Source: Ignavibacteria bacterium
Lineage (GTDB): Bacteria > Bacteroidota > Ignavibacteria > UBA10030 > SZUA-254
Assembly: GCA_016178625.1 (NCBI GenBank)
Contig: JACOSX010000071.1
Span: 1 to 40,773 of the forward strand
Length of the DNA stretch: 40,773 nucleotides
Direction of reading: 5' to 3'
The position numbers were made by a program, and so were the translations under genes. Shown piece by piece: positions 9,234 to 16,947 of this stretch. The notes below the pieces were generated by a model. It saw only the letters and a list, made by a program, of their open reading frames with translations. It was not told the DNA's origin and ran no database searches. Position 1 is the stretch's first letter; each line of letters begins with the position of its first letter.

Positions 9234-11478
9234 ATCGAAACACAAAAAAAAGCACCATTACACCGAAGATGACAAACGCGATATACGTTTGCACTCGTCC
9301 GGTCTGAAGTTTGCGGAATAGAATCCCAAAAAATCCTGAAAAATATGCAACACCATTGACGAGCCCGTCAACAACATACTTGTCGAACCCACCGGCTCCC
9401 GCATAGAAGAAAAATAGTGTGAGACCGCCGGTGAGTGCTGCCATAAGGATGGCACCGAGGTGTGATTGTTGCGCCCAGAACCAATGTCCGATCCAAAATG
9501 CGACGAGGACAGACACAAGCAATCCGACAATCAAAAAAACAACCGCACTCGAGCGTTTCTCTTTTGCATGTTCAGTGTAACCGAAGACAACGGCTTTCGT
9601 CCAGCTTGCTGTCCCATTCACAATACCATCGACGACATTATTATCGAACCATTTCAGAACCTGAGTGAAAGCGAGTGTACCACCTACAACTACCGCTCCG
9701 TACAGCTCGTCGAAATACCATTTATTGAGCAAGAAATCGTAGAGATTACTCATGCGTGTCGCCCAAGCATCGGCGCTGATTTTTTTCCACTTGTATGTCG
9801 CGAACGCCGCGAGAATTCCAAGACCTGCAACCGATAACGAGAGCGCCATTGCTGGAACATGCGCATGATGGACAGCTTCCTCGAATGTCTCAACGCTTGC
9901 TGCCTGAACGCTTGAGGGAACAACCGATTGCGGGCGTTCGATTGAGTGATAAAACCATCCGGACGAAGCACCAATTGGATTGAATGAATAGAAGATAAAA
10001 AAGCTCAGCACGGCAAAGACAATGAGAGGAATCGTCATTGTCTTCGGTGATTCATGAAGATGTTCGAAGCGATGATGATCGACATGTTCGCCAAGGAACG
10101 CGATAATAACAAGTCTGAACATATAGAATGCAGTCAGACCGGCGACGAGGAACCCAATGATCGGAATAAGATAATGGCCCGTCAATTCGCCAAACGCCAG
10201 CGTGCCGGCGAGGATTTCATCTTTGCTCAAGAATCCTGACGTGAACGGTACACCGCTAATCGCAAGTGTATAGATAAGGAACGTGAGAAACGTGATTGGC
10301 ATTTTGTTCTTCAGTCCGCCCATATTGCGGATATCCTGCGGATCGGTATGATGATCGCCCTGATGATGTAGGGCATGATGCATCGCGTGAATGACCGAAC
10401 CAGAGCCGAGAAACAACCCTGCCTTGAACATGGCATGAGTGACGAGATGGAAAAAGCCAGCCGTGTACGCTCCGACGCCGAGTCCCATTACCATATACCC
10501 AAGCTGAGAGATCGTCGAGTACGCAAGGACTTTTTTGATGTCGTTTTGTGCAATTGCGATGGTCGCGGAAATGAATGCTGTGATCGCTCCGATGTATGCA
10601 ATCACGAGCAGGGCACTGGCGGTCATCATCGGGAATGTGCGAGCAATAAGATAGACACCTGCGGCAACCATTGTCGCGGCGTGAATCAACGCGCTGACCG
10701 GCGTGGGACCTTCCATCGCATCCGGCAACCAGACATGGAGCGGGAATTGTGCTGACTTTCCAATCGCTCCGCAGAAGATAAGGATGCCTGCCGCGGTGAG
10801 CCAGGCTTCACTCCCCAGCGGTATGTGCCCCGACTGCATTGTAGAGAAGATCTCCGAGAAACCGAATGTGCGAAACGTGTAGTAGAGAATCATGATGCCG
10901 GTAAACATTCCGATGTCACCGACCCGGTTGACGATAAATGCTTTCTTCGATGCATCGGCAGCCGATTTCTTCTCATACCAATGCCCGATCAGGAGATACG
11001 AGCTCAAGCCTACAAGCTCCCACCCGACGTACATCGTGAAGAAGTTGTTCGTCAACACAATCATCAGCATCGAAAAGGTAAAGATCCCAAGATACGCGAA
11101 GTAGCGCGAGTAGCGAACATCGCTGTGCATGTATCCGATGGAGAAGAGGTGCACAAGTGAACTCACAAGACACACAACCACCAGCATGATCGCCGAAAGA
11201 TTGTCAATCGCAAGTCCGAGGTACACATGGAGAGATCCGAGAAGAGGCACAATTCCGAAATCGATCCACTGAAAACTCCAACTGATCGGTTGTTCAAATA
11301 CCGTCAGTTTCTGGAACATGATCACTGCGGAGATTGAAAGGCACATGAACAGCACCGATGTTGCCAACCAATCACCTTGCCGTGAGAGACGCTTTCCCAT
11401 AAACACCAGCGTCACAAAGGTGAGGAGTGGAAGGATCAGGACAACGAGCGCAAGTTTGACGAGAAGCTCTTGTGTCAA
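9232..11478 (-). CDS. nuoL: NADH-quinone oxidoreductase subunit L
   Basis: Distal antiporter-like subunit of complex I. The 748-residue protein carries the typical segments YVGWELVGLSSYLLIGHWYEK, a Lys/Arg-containing NRVGDIG motif and LHVWLPDAMEGPTPVSALIHAATMVAAGVYL, followed by the long C-terminal lateral-helix region. It is longer than E. coli NuoL (about 613 residues), with extra hydrophobic helices at the end. It begins with TTG only 4 bases after the nuoK stop, behind a GGAA purine stretch; no ATG is available nearby. Confidence 0.95.
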   Translation of the reverse strand: MTQELLVKLALVVLILPLLTFVTLVFMGKRLSRQGDWLATSVLFMCLSISAVIMFQKLTVFEQPISWSFQWIDFGIVPLLGSLHVYLGLAIDNLSAIMLVVVCLVSSLVHLFSIGYMHSDVRYSRYFAYLGIFTFSMLMIVLTNNFFTMYVGWELVGLSSYLLIGHWYEKKSAADASKKAFIVNRVGDIGMFTGIMILYYTFRTFGFSEIFSTMQSGHIPLGSEAWLTAAGILIFCGAIGKSAQFPLHVWLPDAMEGPTPVSALIHAATMVAAGVYLIARTFPMMTASALLVIAYIGAITAFISATIAIAQNDIKKVLAYSTISQLGYMVMGLGVGAYTAGFFHLVTHAMFKAGLFLGSGSVIHAMHHALHHQGDHHTDPQDIRNMGGLKNKMPITFLTFLIYTLAISGVPFTSGFLSKDEILAGTLAFGELTGHYLIPIIGFLVAGLTAFYMFRLVIIAFLGEHVDHHRFEHLHESPKTMTIPLIVFAVLSFFIFYSFNPIGASSGWFYHSIERPQSVVPSSVQAASVETFEEAVHHAHVPAMALSLSVAGLGILAAFATYKWKKISADAWATRMSNLYDFLLNKWYFDELYGAVVVGGTLAFTQVLKWFDNNVVDGIVNGTASWTKAVVFGYTEHAKEKRSSAVVFLIVGLLVSVLVAFWIGHWFWAQQSHLGAILMAALTGGLTLFFFYAGAGGFDKYVVDGLVNGVAYFSGFFGILFRKLQTGRVQTYIAFVIFGVMVLFFVFR

Positions 11479-11482
11479 TTTC

Positions 11483-11791
11483 CTATTCCTTCAATCTGCT
11501 GATTTCATCCACGTTCACGGTATTGAACCGATGATAAATGTTGAGAACGATCGCGAGCGCGATAGCAGCTTCAGCCGCGGCAAGGATAATCACGAAGACA
11601 GCGATTGCCTGACCATCAAGCTGCATCCCGGCATACCGCGCGAAGGCGATGAAATTAATATTGGCGGAATTCAAGATCAGCTCTATTCCCATGAGCACCA
11701 TGATGGCATTCCGACGTGTGATCACACCGTATATGCCAAGCGAAAACAGAATCGCGCTGAGGATGAGATAATGTATTAAACTAACCTGCAT
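11483..11791 (-). CDS. nuoK: NADH-quinone oxidoreductase subunit K
   Basis: Small membrane subunit of complex I (102 residues, normal 100-105) with three transmembrane helices. The two conserved buried glutamates of the proton path are visible in the contexts GIELILNSAN and AAAEAAIALAIV. It is placed between nuoJ and nuoL as usual; nuoL starts 4 bases after its stop. Confidence 0.96.
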   Translation of the reverse strand: MQVSLIHYLILSAILFSLGIYGVITRRNAIMVLMGIELILNSANINFIAFARYAGMQLDGQAIAVFVIILAAAEAAIALAIVLNIYHRFNTVNVDEISRLKE

Positions 11792-11849
11792 GCCAATGCG
11801 AAATTCAAAATGAAAAATTCAAAAAAGTAATTGCCCAGCAAAGACATTT

Positions 11850-12371
11850 TTATTTTTGATTTTTTATTTGTGGGAGCCGATCTTTCCGTGCAATCATCGC
11901 CGCGCCGAGCAGGGCAACGAGCAGCACAATAGATGCAACTTCAAATGGCAACGAATATGTTGTCATGAACATTTCGCCGAGAGAGTTCGTCGTTGTCGCA
12001 GGGGCTGAGACACCGCGAACAATTTTCCAATCGGTGACATAGAAAATTCCGCACAGCGCACCGGCAATTAACGCAACCAGAACAGACGCCGGGAGAGTTT
12101 GAAGCGTCCCTGTTTTCATCTCAACATCGATCACTTTGTTCGTCAACATCACCCCGAACAGCATGAGAACGAGAATCCCACCGACGTAGATGAGGATTTG
12201 CGACACCGCGATGAAATCCGCATTCAGCAACACATAAATTCCTGCGACACCAAAGAACGTAAAGAGAAGAGCGAACGCCGAGTAAATGATATTCCGAGAA
12301 AACACCACGACGCCCGCGGATGCCAGCGTCACAAATGCAAAGAAATAAAAGACGATGTCGTACAGATTCAT
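11850..12371 (-). CDS. nuoJ: NADH-quinone oxidoreductase subunit J
   Basis: Membrane subunit of complex I at the junction of the arms. The 173-residue protein has about five transmembrane helices and the segment ADFIAVSQILIYVGGILVLMLFGVML typical of NuoJ/ND6. Its ATG overlaps the nuoI stop by 4 bases (ATGA), indicating coupled translation. A 58-base A/T-rich gap separates it from nuoK. Confidence 0.95.
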   Translation of the reverse strand: MNLYDIVFYFFAFVTLASAGVVVFSRNIIYSAFALLFTFFGVAGIYVLLNADFIAVSQILIYVGGILVLMLFGVMLTNKVIDVEMKTGTLQTLPASVLVALIAGALCGIFYVTDWKIVRGVSAPATTTNSLGEMFMTTYSLPFEVASIVLLVALLGAAMIARKDRLPQIKNQK

Positions 12372-13000
12372 TGCTTCGATTCAGTCGGTTTATCTGATGG
12401 CGGAACGGTTGGTGGCACCGATGGTGGCGAAGGTTTTGCCGCGACGGGAGTTGGCGCGGGTGCAGCGGCTTTGGCTTGTGCTGCAGCTGCGGCTTTCTTT
12501 GCAGCCTGTTCTTTTTCATACTCCGCCGCCTTCGCCTTGATTTCCACACCTTCAGCAGGAGTTACTGTCGCATAATTGTAGATGAGGTTATGCCTGTCAA
12601 ACTCAGAGAACTCATAGACATCAGTCATCTTAATGCACTCAGTTGGACAGGGATACACACAGAGGCCACAGTAGCAGCACTTCGCAATATCGATATCAAA
12701 CTGTGTCACCCAGAGACGCTTCTTCTGACCGGTGGAAGTCAGCCCCAAATCATCTGTGGGGAGCGCCTTTACGGTTTCAATCTTTATGCAATCGACTGGA
12801 CACGCCATATCGCACTGGAAGCATCCGATGCAATCGTCCATGTTCACATAAAGACGGTTGCGCGCACGCTCGGGAAGTTTCAGCTTCACATCGGGATATT
12901 GAATTGTCACTGCAGGAGTAAAGAGATGCGTAAATGTTACCTTCATCCCCACAAGGATTGTCCACACCGATTGAAAGATATCTCGAAAATATTGTCTCAT
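12368..13000 (-). CDS. nuoI: NADH-quinone oxidoreductase subunit I (2x[4Fe-4S] ferredoxin type) with long Ala/Pro-rich tail
   Basis: Peripheral-arm subunit carrying iron-sulfur clusters N6a and N6b. The two ferredoxin motifs are intact: Cys57-x2-Cys60-x2-Cys63-x3-Cys67-Pro and Cys108-x2-Cys111-x2-Cys114-x3-Cys118-Pro. The core (to about residue 155) is followed by about 55 residues rich in Ala, Lys, Glu and then Pro/Ser/Thr, which looks disordered and is not part of canonical NuoI. Because nuoEFG are absent, NuoI would be the outermost redox subunit here. The tail is therefore a candidate docking element for the unknown electron donor (inference). Confidence 0.95.
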   Translation of the reverse strand: MRQYFRDIFQSVWTILVGMKVTFTHLFTPAVTIQYPDVKLKLPERARNRLYVNMDDCIGCFQCDMACPVDCIKIETVKALPTDDLGLTSTGQKKRLWVTQFDIDIAKCCYCGLCVYPCPTECIKMTDVYEFSEFDRHNLIYNYATVTPAEGVEIKAKAAEYEKEQAAKKAAAAAQAKAAAPAPTPVAAKPSPPSVPPTVPPSDKPTESKQ

Positions 13001-13009
13001 ATAATCCGC

Positions 13010-14029
13010 TTAGAACATCATCCAAAATCCGACACCGAGAATGCAGGCAAACGCCCACGGTGTCAACACTTTCCAGGAAACGTACATAAGTTGATCTACT
13101 CTGAGGCGCGGCAGGGTCCAGCGCAGCCACATTTGCACGAACACGAAGAGCATCCCTTTCGACAAGAACCAGAACACGCCCCAGAACGGTCCGCCCAAGA
13201 AATCACCGAACGGACTGTTCCATCCGCCTAAAAACAACGTCGAGCCGATAGCGGACACGGCGAACATGTTCGCGTACTCAGCGAGAAAGAAGAGCGCAAA
13301 CTTCATTCCGCTGTATTCAGTATGATAGCCGGCGACAAGCTCCGATTCCGCCTCGGGGATATCGAAAGGCGTGCGGTTTGTTTCGGCAAGTGACGCGACG
13401 AAATAGATGACAAAGGCAACGAAAATAAACGGAAATTTTCTGAACAGGTACCACTGCCAGAACCATCCATTCTGCTGTTGGTTGATCTCCTGGAGGTTGA
13501 GGGTTCCGGCAATCATCACCACAGCAAGCAGGGCAAGCGCCGTTGGAATTTCGTAGCTGACGATCTGCGCCGCAGAACGCATCGCACCAAAGAGCGACCA
13601 TTTATTGTTGGATGACCAACCAGCCATCAAGATCCCCACGACTACAAGGGACGAGACTGCAATAACATAGAAGAGACCGATGTTGATATTGCTGCCGATG
13701 AACGCACTGCTGAAAGGAATCGCGGCAAAGGCTGCATACGAACCGATGAACACTATCCACGGCGAAAGAAAGTGCAACTTCCTGTCGGCGGCAGTGGGAA
13801 CGATGTCTTCCTTCTGGATCAGCTTCAAAATGTCTGCAATCGTTTGTGCCCAACCGTGCCATCCACCCACTCGCATCGGACCGAGACGGTCTTGCATGTG
13901 CGCAGAGACTTTTCGCTCGAGCCACACTGCGAACAACGCGTACGGAACAATCCAGAGCAACGGCACAACTGCCATGACTCCATAAATGAAGAAATTGTTG
14001 TCAATGATATTTCTGAGGAATTGTTCCAT
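13010..14029 (-). CDS. nuoH: NADH-quinone oxidoreductase subunit H
   Basis: Membrane subunit that forms the quinone-binding chamber with NuoB and NuoD. The roughly 339-residue protein has eight or more membrane helices and the family motifs [25 protein letters not shown], ...VSYEIP... and [38 protein letters not shown]. The start is either the ATG at 14029 or a GTG one codon earlier, 7 or 4 bases after the nuoD stop. Confidence 0.96.
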   Translation of the reverse strand: MEQFLRNIIDNNFFIYGVMAVVPLLWIVPYALFAVWLERKVSAHMQDRLGPMRVGGWHGWAQTIADILKLIQKEDIVPTAADRKLHFLSPWIVFIGSYAAFAAIPFSSAFIGSNINIGLFYVIAVSSLVVVGILMAGWSSNNKWSLFGAMRSAAQIVSYEIPTALALLAVVMIAGTLNLQEINQQQNGWFWQWYLFRKFPFIFVAFVIYFVASLAETNRTPFDIPEAESELVAGYHTEYSGMKFALFFLAEYANMFAVSAIGSTLFLGGWNSPFGDFLGGPFWGVFWFLSKGMLFVFVQMWLRWTLPRLRVDQLMYVSWKVLTPWAFACILGVGFWMMF

Positions 14030-14035
14030 CACTGA

Positions 14036-15196
14036 CTACCTGTCGACCTCACCGAGAACGATATCTGTACTTCCGGTGATCGCAACGACATCGGCGATCA
14101 TCGATCCTCTGCAGATTTCAGGAAGGACACTCAAGTTCACAAATGACGGAGAGCGAGCTTTCACGCGGTAAGGGCTCGTCGATCCATCGCTGATGATATA
14201 ATACCCAAGCTCGCCGCGAGCCGATTCCGTGCGCACATACACTTCGCCGGCATTTGGTCGAATGCGCTTTGGAATGGCAGACATAACATCACCCTCTGGA
14301 ATTTGTTCAAGCGCTTGCTCAATGATATTGATGCTCTGCTCCATCTCGCGAATTCGCACGATGTACCGATCCCAGCAATCACCTACTGTTCCCATCTCCC
14401 CCTTCCCGATCTGCGGTTGCCACTGAAAGCGATCATAGATGGAATAAGGATCATCGCGCCGCAAATCCCAATTCACACCTGAGCCGCGAAGCATCGGACC
14501 GGAACAGCCATAAGCGATCGCCACGTCTGCCGGCAATACGCCGACGTTCGCTGTGCGTTTGACAAAGATTTCGTTAAATGTGAGAAGGTCGTTATACTCT
14601 TTGATCTTCGGACGGAAGTATTTGCAGAATGCCTTCGCCTTATCGATGAATCCCGGTGGCAGATCATGAGAGACGCCACCGACCCAGATATAATTGTAAA
14701 GAAGACGAGCACCACACGTCGTCTCAAAGAGATCGAGTATTCGCTCACGGTCTCGGAACATATAGAGGAACGGTGTGAACGCACCGATGTCGAGTCCGTA
14801 CGTTCCAGCAGCAATCAAGTGCGAAGCTATCCGTTGCAACTCCGCCATGATGACGCGGATGTACTCCACTCGATCAGGCACTTTGATGCCGAGAAGTTTC
14901 TCTACAGCAAGTGCGTACCCCAATTCCATATTCATCGCGGCAACGTAATCCATCCGATCACAATACGGGATCACCTGCTGGTAATTGGTCATGTGCTCGG
15001 CGTGTTTCTCAAAGCAGCGATGCAAGTAACCGATGTGTGGAATGACATCAACAACGATCTCGCCATCCACGACAAGCTCGAGTCGCAATACCCCGTGCGT
15101 CGAGGGGTGTTGTGGCCCCATGTTGATGACCATCTCTTCAGTGCGAAGAGCGCGACCAGTAGATGTTTTGATTGGGGCTGTGAGGGTATCAGGCAT
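14036..15196 (-). CDS. nuoD: NADH-quinone oxidoreductase subunit D
   Basis: 49-kDa-type subunit of the peripheral arm, homologous to the large subunit of [NiFe] hydrogenases; it binds the quinone head group. The 386-residue protein shows [22 protein letters not shown] with the quinone-site histidine, [12 protein letters not shown], and a C-terminal [16 protein letters not shown] end. It is a separate gene, not fused to nuoC. It follows nuoC after 18 bases and precedes nuoH. Confidence 0.97.
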   Translation of the reverse strand: MPDTLTAPIKTSTGRALRTEEMVINMGPQHPSTHGVLRLELVVDGEIVVDVIPHIGYLHRCFEKHAEHMTNYQQVIPYCDRMDYVAAMNMELGYALAVEKLLGIKVPDRVEYIRVIMAELQRIASHLIAAGTYGLDIGAFTPFLYMFRDRERILDLFETTCGARLLYNYIWVGGVSHDLPPGFIDKAKAFCKYFRPKIKEYNDLLTFNEIFVKRTANVGVLPADVAIAYGCSGPMLRGSGVNWDLRRDDPYSIYDRFQWQPQIGKGEMGTVGDCWDRYIVRIREMEQSINIIEQALEQIPEGDVMSAIPKRIRPNAGEVYVRTESARGELGYYIISDGSTSPYRVKARSPSFVNLSVLPEICRGSMIADVVAITGSTDIVLGEVDR

Positions 15197-15214
15197 CGTT
15201 GAGAAATCTTAAGT

Positions 15215-15694
15215 CTAATAAGGAACTTTCATTCCCTGATAAAACTCAGGTACTTTGAAATCTTTCCTCAGCGGATATCCCGGATAATCATCAGGAAGCA
15301 GAATGCGGCGGAGATCGGGATGTCCGGTAAACACAATGCCCACCATATCGTACGCTTCACGCTCGTGCCAGTTCGCCGATGCCCACACCGATTGGACAGA
15401 AGGAACTTCTGCCTGAGCTTTCGGAACATCAACTTTGATCGTGATTTTATGGCGCTTCGTCATCGAGTAGAGATGATAGACGACCCCAAGAATATCCTTT
15501 CCATTGTCAACTCCACTAAGGCACATCAAGTAATCAAACTGGATGTCCGGGTTATCTCGAAGAAAGAGCCCAACGCTCTTTACGCTCAGCGGTGAAACCT
15601 TGACATACGGATCAAGGACACCATCGATTTTAACCTCAAGGATGGCATCCCCAAACTGAGCCTTGAGCTTCTCGGAAATTTCTTGTGAAGTCAT
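15215..15694 (-). CDS. nuoC: NADH-quinone oxidoreductase subunit C
   Basis: 30-kDa-type subunit of the peripheral arm. The 159-residue protein carries the family signature WHEREAYDMVGIVFTGHPDLRRILLPDDYPGYPLRKDF. It is separate from nuoD and starts 4 bases after the nuoB stop. Confidence 0.96.
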   Translation of the reverse strand: MTSQEISEKLKAQFGDAILEVKIDGVLDPYVKVSPLSVKSVGLFLRDNPDIQFDYLMCLSGVDNGKDILGVVYHLYSMTKRHKITIKVDVPKAQAEVPSVQSVWASANWHEREAYDMVGIVFTGHPDLRRILLPDDYPGYPLRKDFKVPEFYQGMKVPY

Positions 15695-15698
15695 ATGC

Positions 15699-16190
15699 CT
15701 ACGTAGTCTTCTTCACTAAACTTTCGTTGCGGATTTTCTCTTGCAGCTTGATCAAGCCCTCCATCAGTGCTTCAGGTCGGGGAGGACAACCGGGGACGTA
15801 GACATCAACTGGAATGACTCGGTCGACTCCCTTGAGCACATGATACCCGTGTTCCCAATACGGTCCGCCGCAGTTCGAACAGCTTCCCATCGAGATCACG
15901 TATCGCGGTTCCGACATCTGGTCGTACAACCGTTTGATGCGGCTTGCCATCTTCAGCGTAACCGTTCCTGCAACAATCATCACGTCGGATTGCCGTGGAG
16001 TTGCGCGGGGAATGACACCGAATCGATCAAAATCGTAATGTGAGGCGGCTGTTGCCATCATCTCGATGGCGCAGCAGGCAAGTCCGAACTGCATCTGCCA
16101 CAGCGAGGAGAGCCGCGCCCAATTCAACAGATTATCGAGCGAGGTGATGATGACGTTGCTATTGTTAAATTGTTTATCTAAGAGTCCCAT
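15699..16190 (-). CDS. nuoB: NADH-quinone oxidoreductase subunit B
   Basis: PSST-type subunit holding cluster N2, the last iron-sulfur cluster before quinone. All four cysteine ligands are present: the tandem Cys39-Cys40 in [10 protein letters not shown], Cys104 in [12 protein letters not shown] and Cys135 in [11 protein letters not shown]. The protein has 163 residues, a usual length. Confidence 0.97.
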   Translation of the reverse strand: MGLLDKQFNNSNVIITSLDNLLNWARLSSLWQMQFGLACCAIEMMATAASHYDFDRFGVIPRATPRQSDVMIVAGTVTLKMASRIKRLYDQMSEPRYVISMGSCSNCGGPYWEHGYHVLKGVDRVIPVDVYVPGCPPRPEALMEGLIKLQEKIRNESLVKKTT

Positions 16191-16199
16191 GTGATAGCT

Positions 16200-16631
16200 T
16201 TACCCTGTGACCTCTTCAGCGTATTGGGGTTTCGTTACTTCCTTGCCTTTCACGCTCGGTATCTGCGGCTCCGGCTTATCCCAATCCAAGTCGCCTTTGC
16301 CCCACACATACGCGTAGCCGACTAGGAGAACGGCAAGGAAAATCAGCATTTCGACAAACGCATACATTCCAAGCTTCTGATACACTACAGCCCATGGAAA
16401 GAGAAAGACAACCTCAACATCGAACACAAGAAAAATGAGGGCAACAACATAGAAACGAATGTTGAATCTCACCCACGAATCCCCGATGGGTTCTTCACCA
16501 CATTCGTATGAAGTGAGTTTATTCGGATACCATCGTTGTGGGCGTACAAGCCATGCTGTGACGAGACCTCCGGCAACGAAAATCGCGCCGATGATGAAAA
16601 AGATAAACACTCGTCCGAACTCAGTGAGCAT
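16200..16631 (-). CDS. nuoA: NADH-quinone oxidoreductase subunit A
   Basis: First gene of the complex I operon. A 143-residue membrane protein with three helices and the conserved loop KLTSYECGEEPIGDSWVRFNIRFYVVALIFLVFDVEVVFLFPWA, which holds the ND3-type cysteine in YECG. The C-terminal stretch after the third helix is somewhat long and polar. It is preceded by a candidate promoter. Confidence 0.96.
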   Translation of the reverse strand: MLTEFGRVFIFFIIGAIFVAGGLVTAWLVRPQRWYPNKLTSYECGEEPIGDSWVRFNIRFYVVALIFLVFDVEVVFLFPWAVVYQKLGMYAFVEMLIFLAVLLVGYAYVWGKGDLDWDKPEPQIPSVKGKEVTKPQYAEEVTG

Positions 16632-16682
16632 GGAATTATAATATTTTCGAGGTAGAAAGCTTAGAAACTACTGTACAGCGTC

Positions 16683-16713
16683 AAAATATAGAAAGAATTT
16701 GATAGAAAGTCAA
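16683..16713 (-). promoter_or_regulatory. Candidate promoter of the nuo operon
   Basis: On the minus strand, TTG (16713-16711), an exact 20-base spacer and TATATTTT (16690-16683), followed by G, fit the Bacteroidota TTG/TAnnTTTG promoter. A start near 16677 would give a leader of about 45 bases to nuoA. Confidence 0.5.
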
Positions 16714-16834
16714 AAACGGAATTCATCTGCAGCCGGTTCTTAAGGAAGAATTAAATGGAGAGAAACGATTTCTGCGGATGATCGCACGATTGATGTGATA
16801 ATTTTTCGTTCATTCTTTTTTCCAAAAAAAATCC

Positions 16835-16865
16835 TTGACTTTTTCTCTCAAGTGTTGTATCTTTC
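16835..16865 (+). promoter_or_regulatory. Candidate promoter of the small RNA
   Basis: TTG at 16835-16837, a 20-base spacer and TATCTTTC at 16858-16865 match the Bacteroidota promoter pattern. The expected start point lies at about 16870, exactly the first base of the outer stem of the RNA. Confidence 0.5.
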
Positions 16866-16869
16866 GTAT

Positions 16870-16947
16870 GAGCAATCGGGCGAGATCCACGGTTTCTGAC
16901 TTCGCCTCCCAAGTTGGAATGCCACACTTGCCCGTTGCTCGTTTTTT
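16870..16947 (+). ncRNA. Probable small structured RNA with intrinsic terminator
   Basis: About 78 bases that fold into a closed multi-branch structure. The outer stem is GAGCAA (16870-16875) with TTGCTC (16935-16940), continued after a one-base bulge by CGGG (16877-16880) with CCCG (16931-16934). Inside is a strong hairpin, CAAGT-TGG (16910-16917), loop AATG, CCA-c-ACTTG (16922-16930), and a weaker one, CGA/TCG (16881-16883 with 16902-16904), which can extend to GGCGA/TCGCC by borrowing two bases of the outer stem. A T6 run follows at 16942-16947, so the outer stem doubles as a terminator. A promoter lies directly upstream. No coding potential is visible. It does not match tRNA, SRP, 6S or tmRNA features that I can recognise. 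The T-run overlaps the stop codon of the converging gene at 16946. Target and role are unknown. Confidence 0.6.

Larger units (their letters stand above)
16632..16945. other. Intergenic region upstream of nuoA carrying two opposed promoters and a small RNA
   Basis: The 314-base gap between nuoA (start) and the asparagine-synthetase-like gene (end), both on the minus strand, contains the nuo promoter (leftward) and a rightward promoter with a structured RNA (each listed separately). No ORF is supported in it. Confidence 0.6.

Noticed and set aside
12476-13231. 251-codon plus-strand open frame over nuoI/nuoH
   Set aside because: Antisense shadow spanning two real genes; no recognisable domain.
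16870-16947. tRNA or SRP RNA
   Set aside because: No T-loop, acceptor/anticodon layout or SRP GGAA/AGCA core; the fold and T-run differ.
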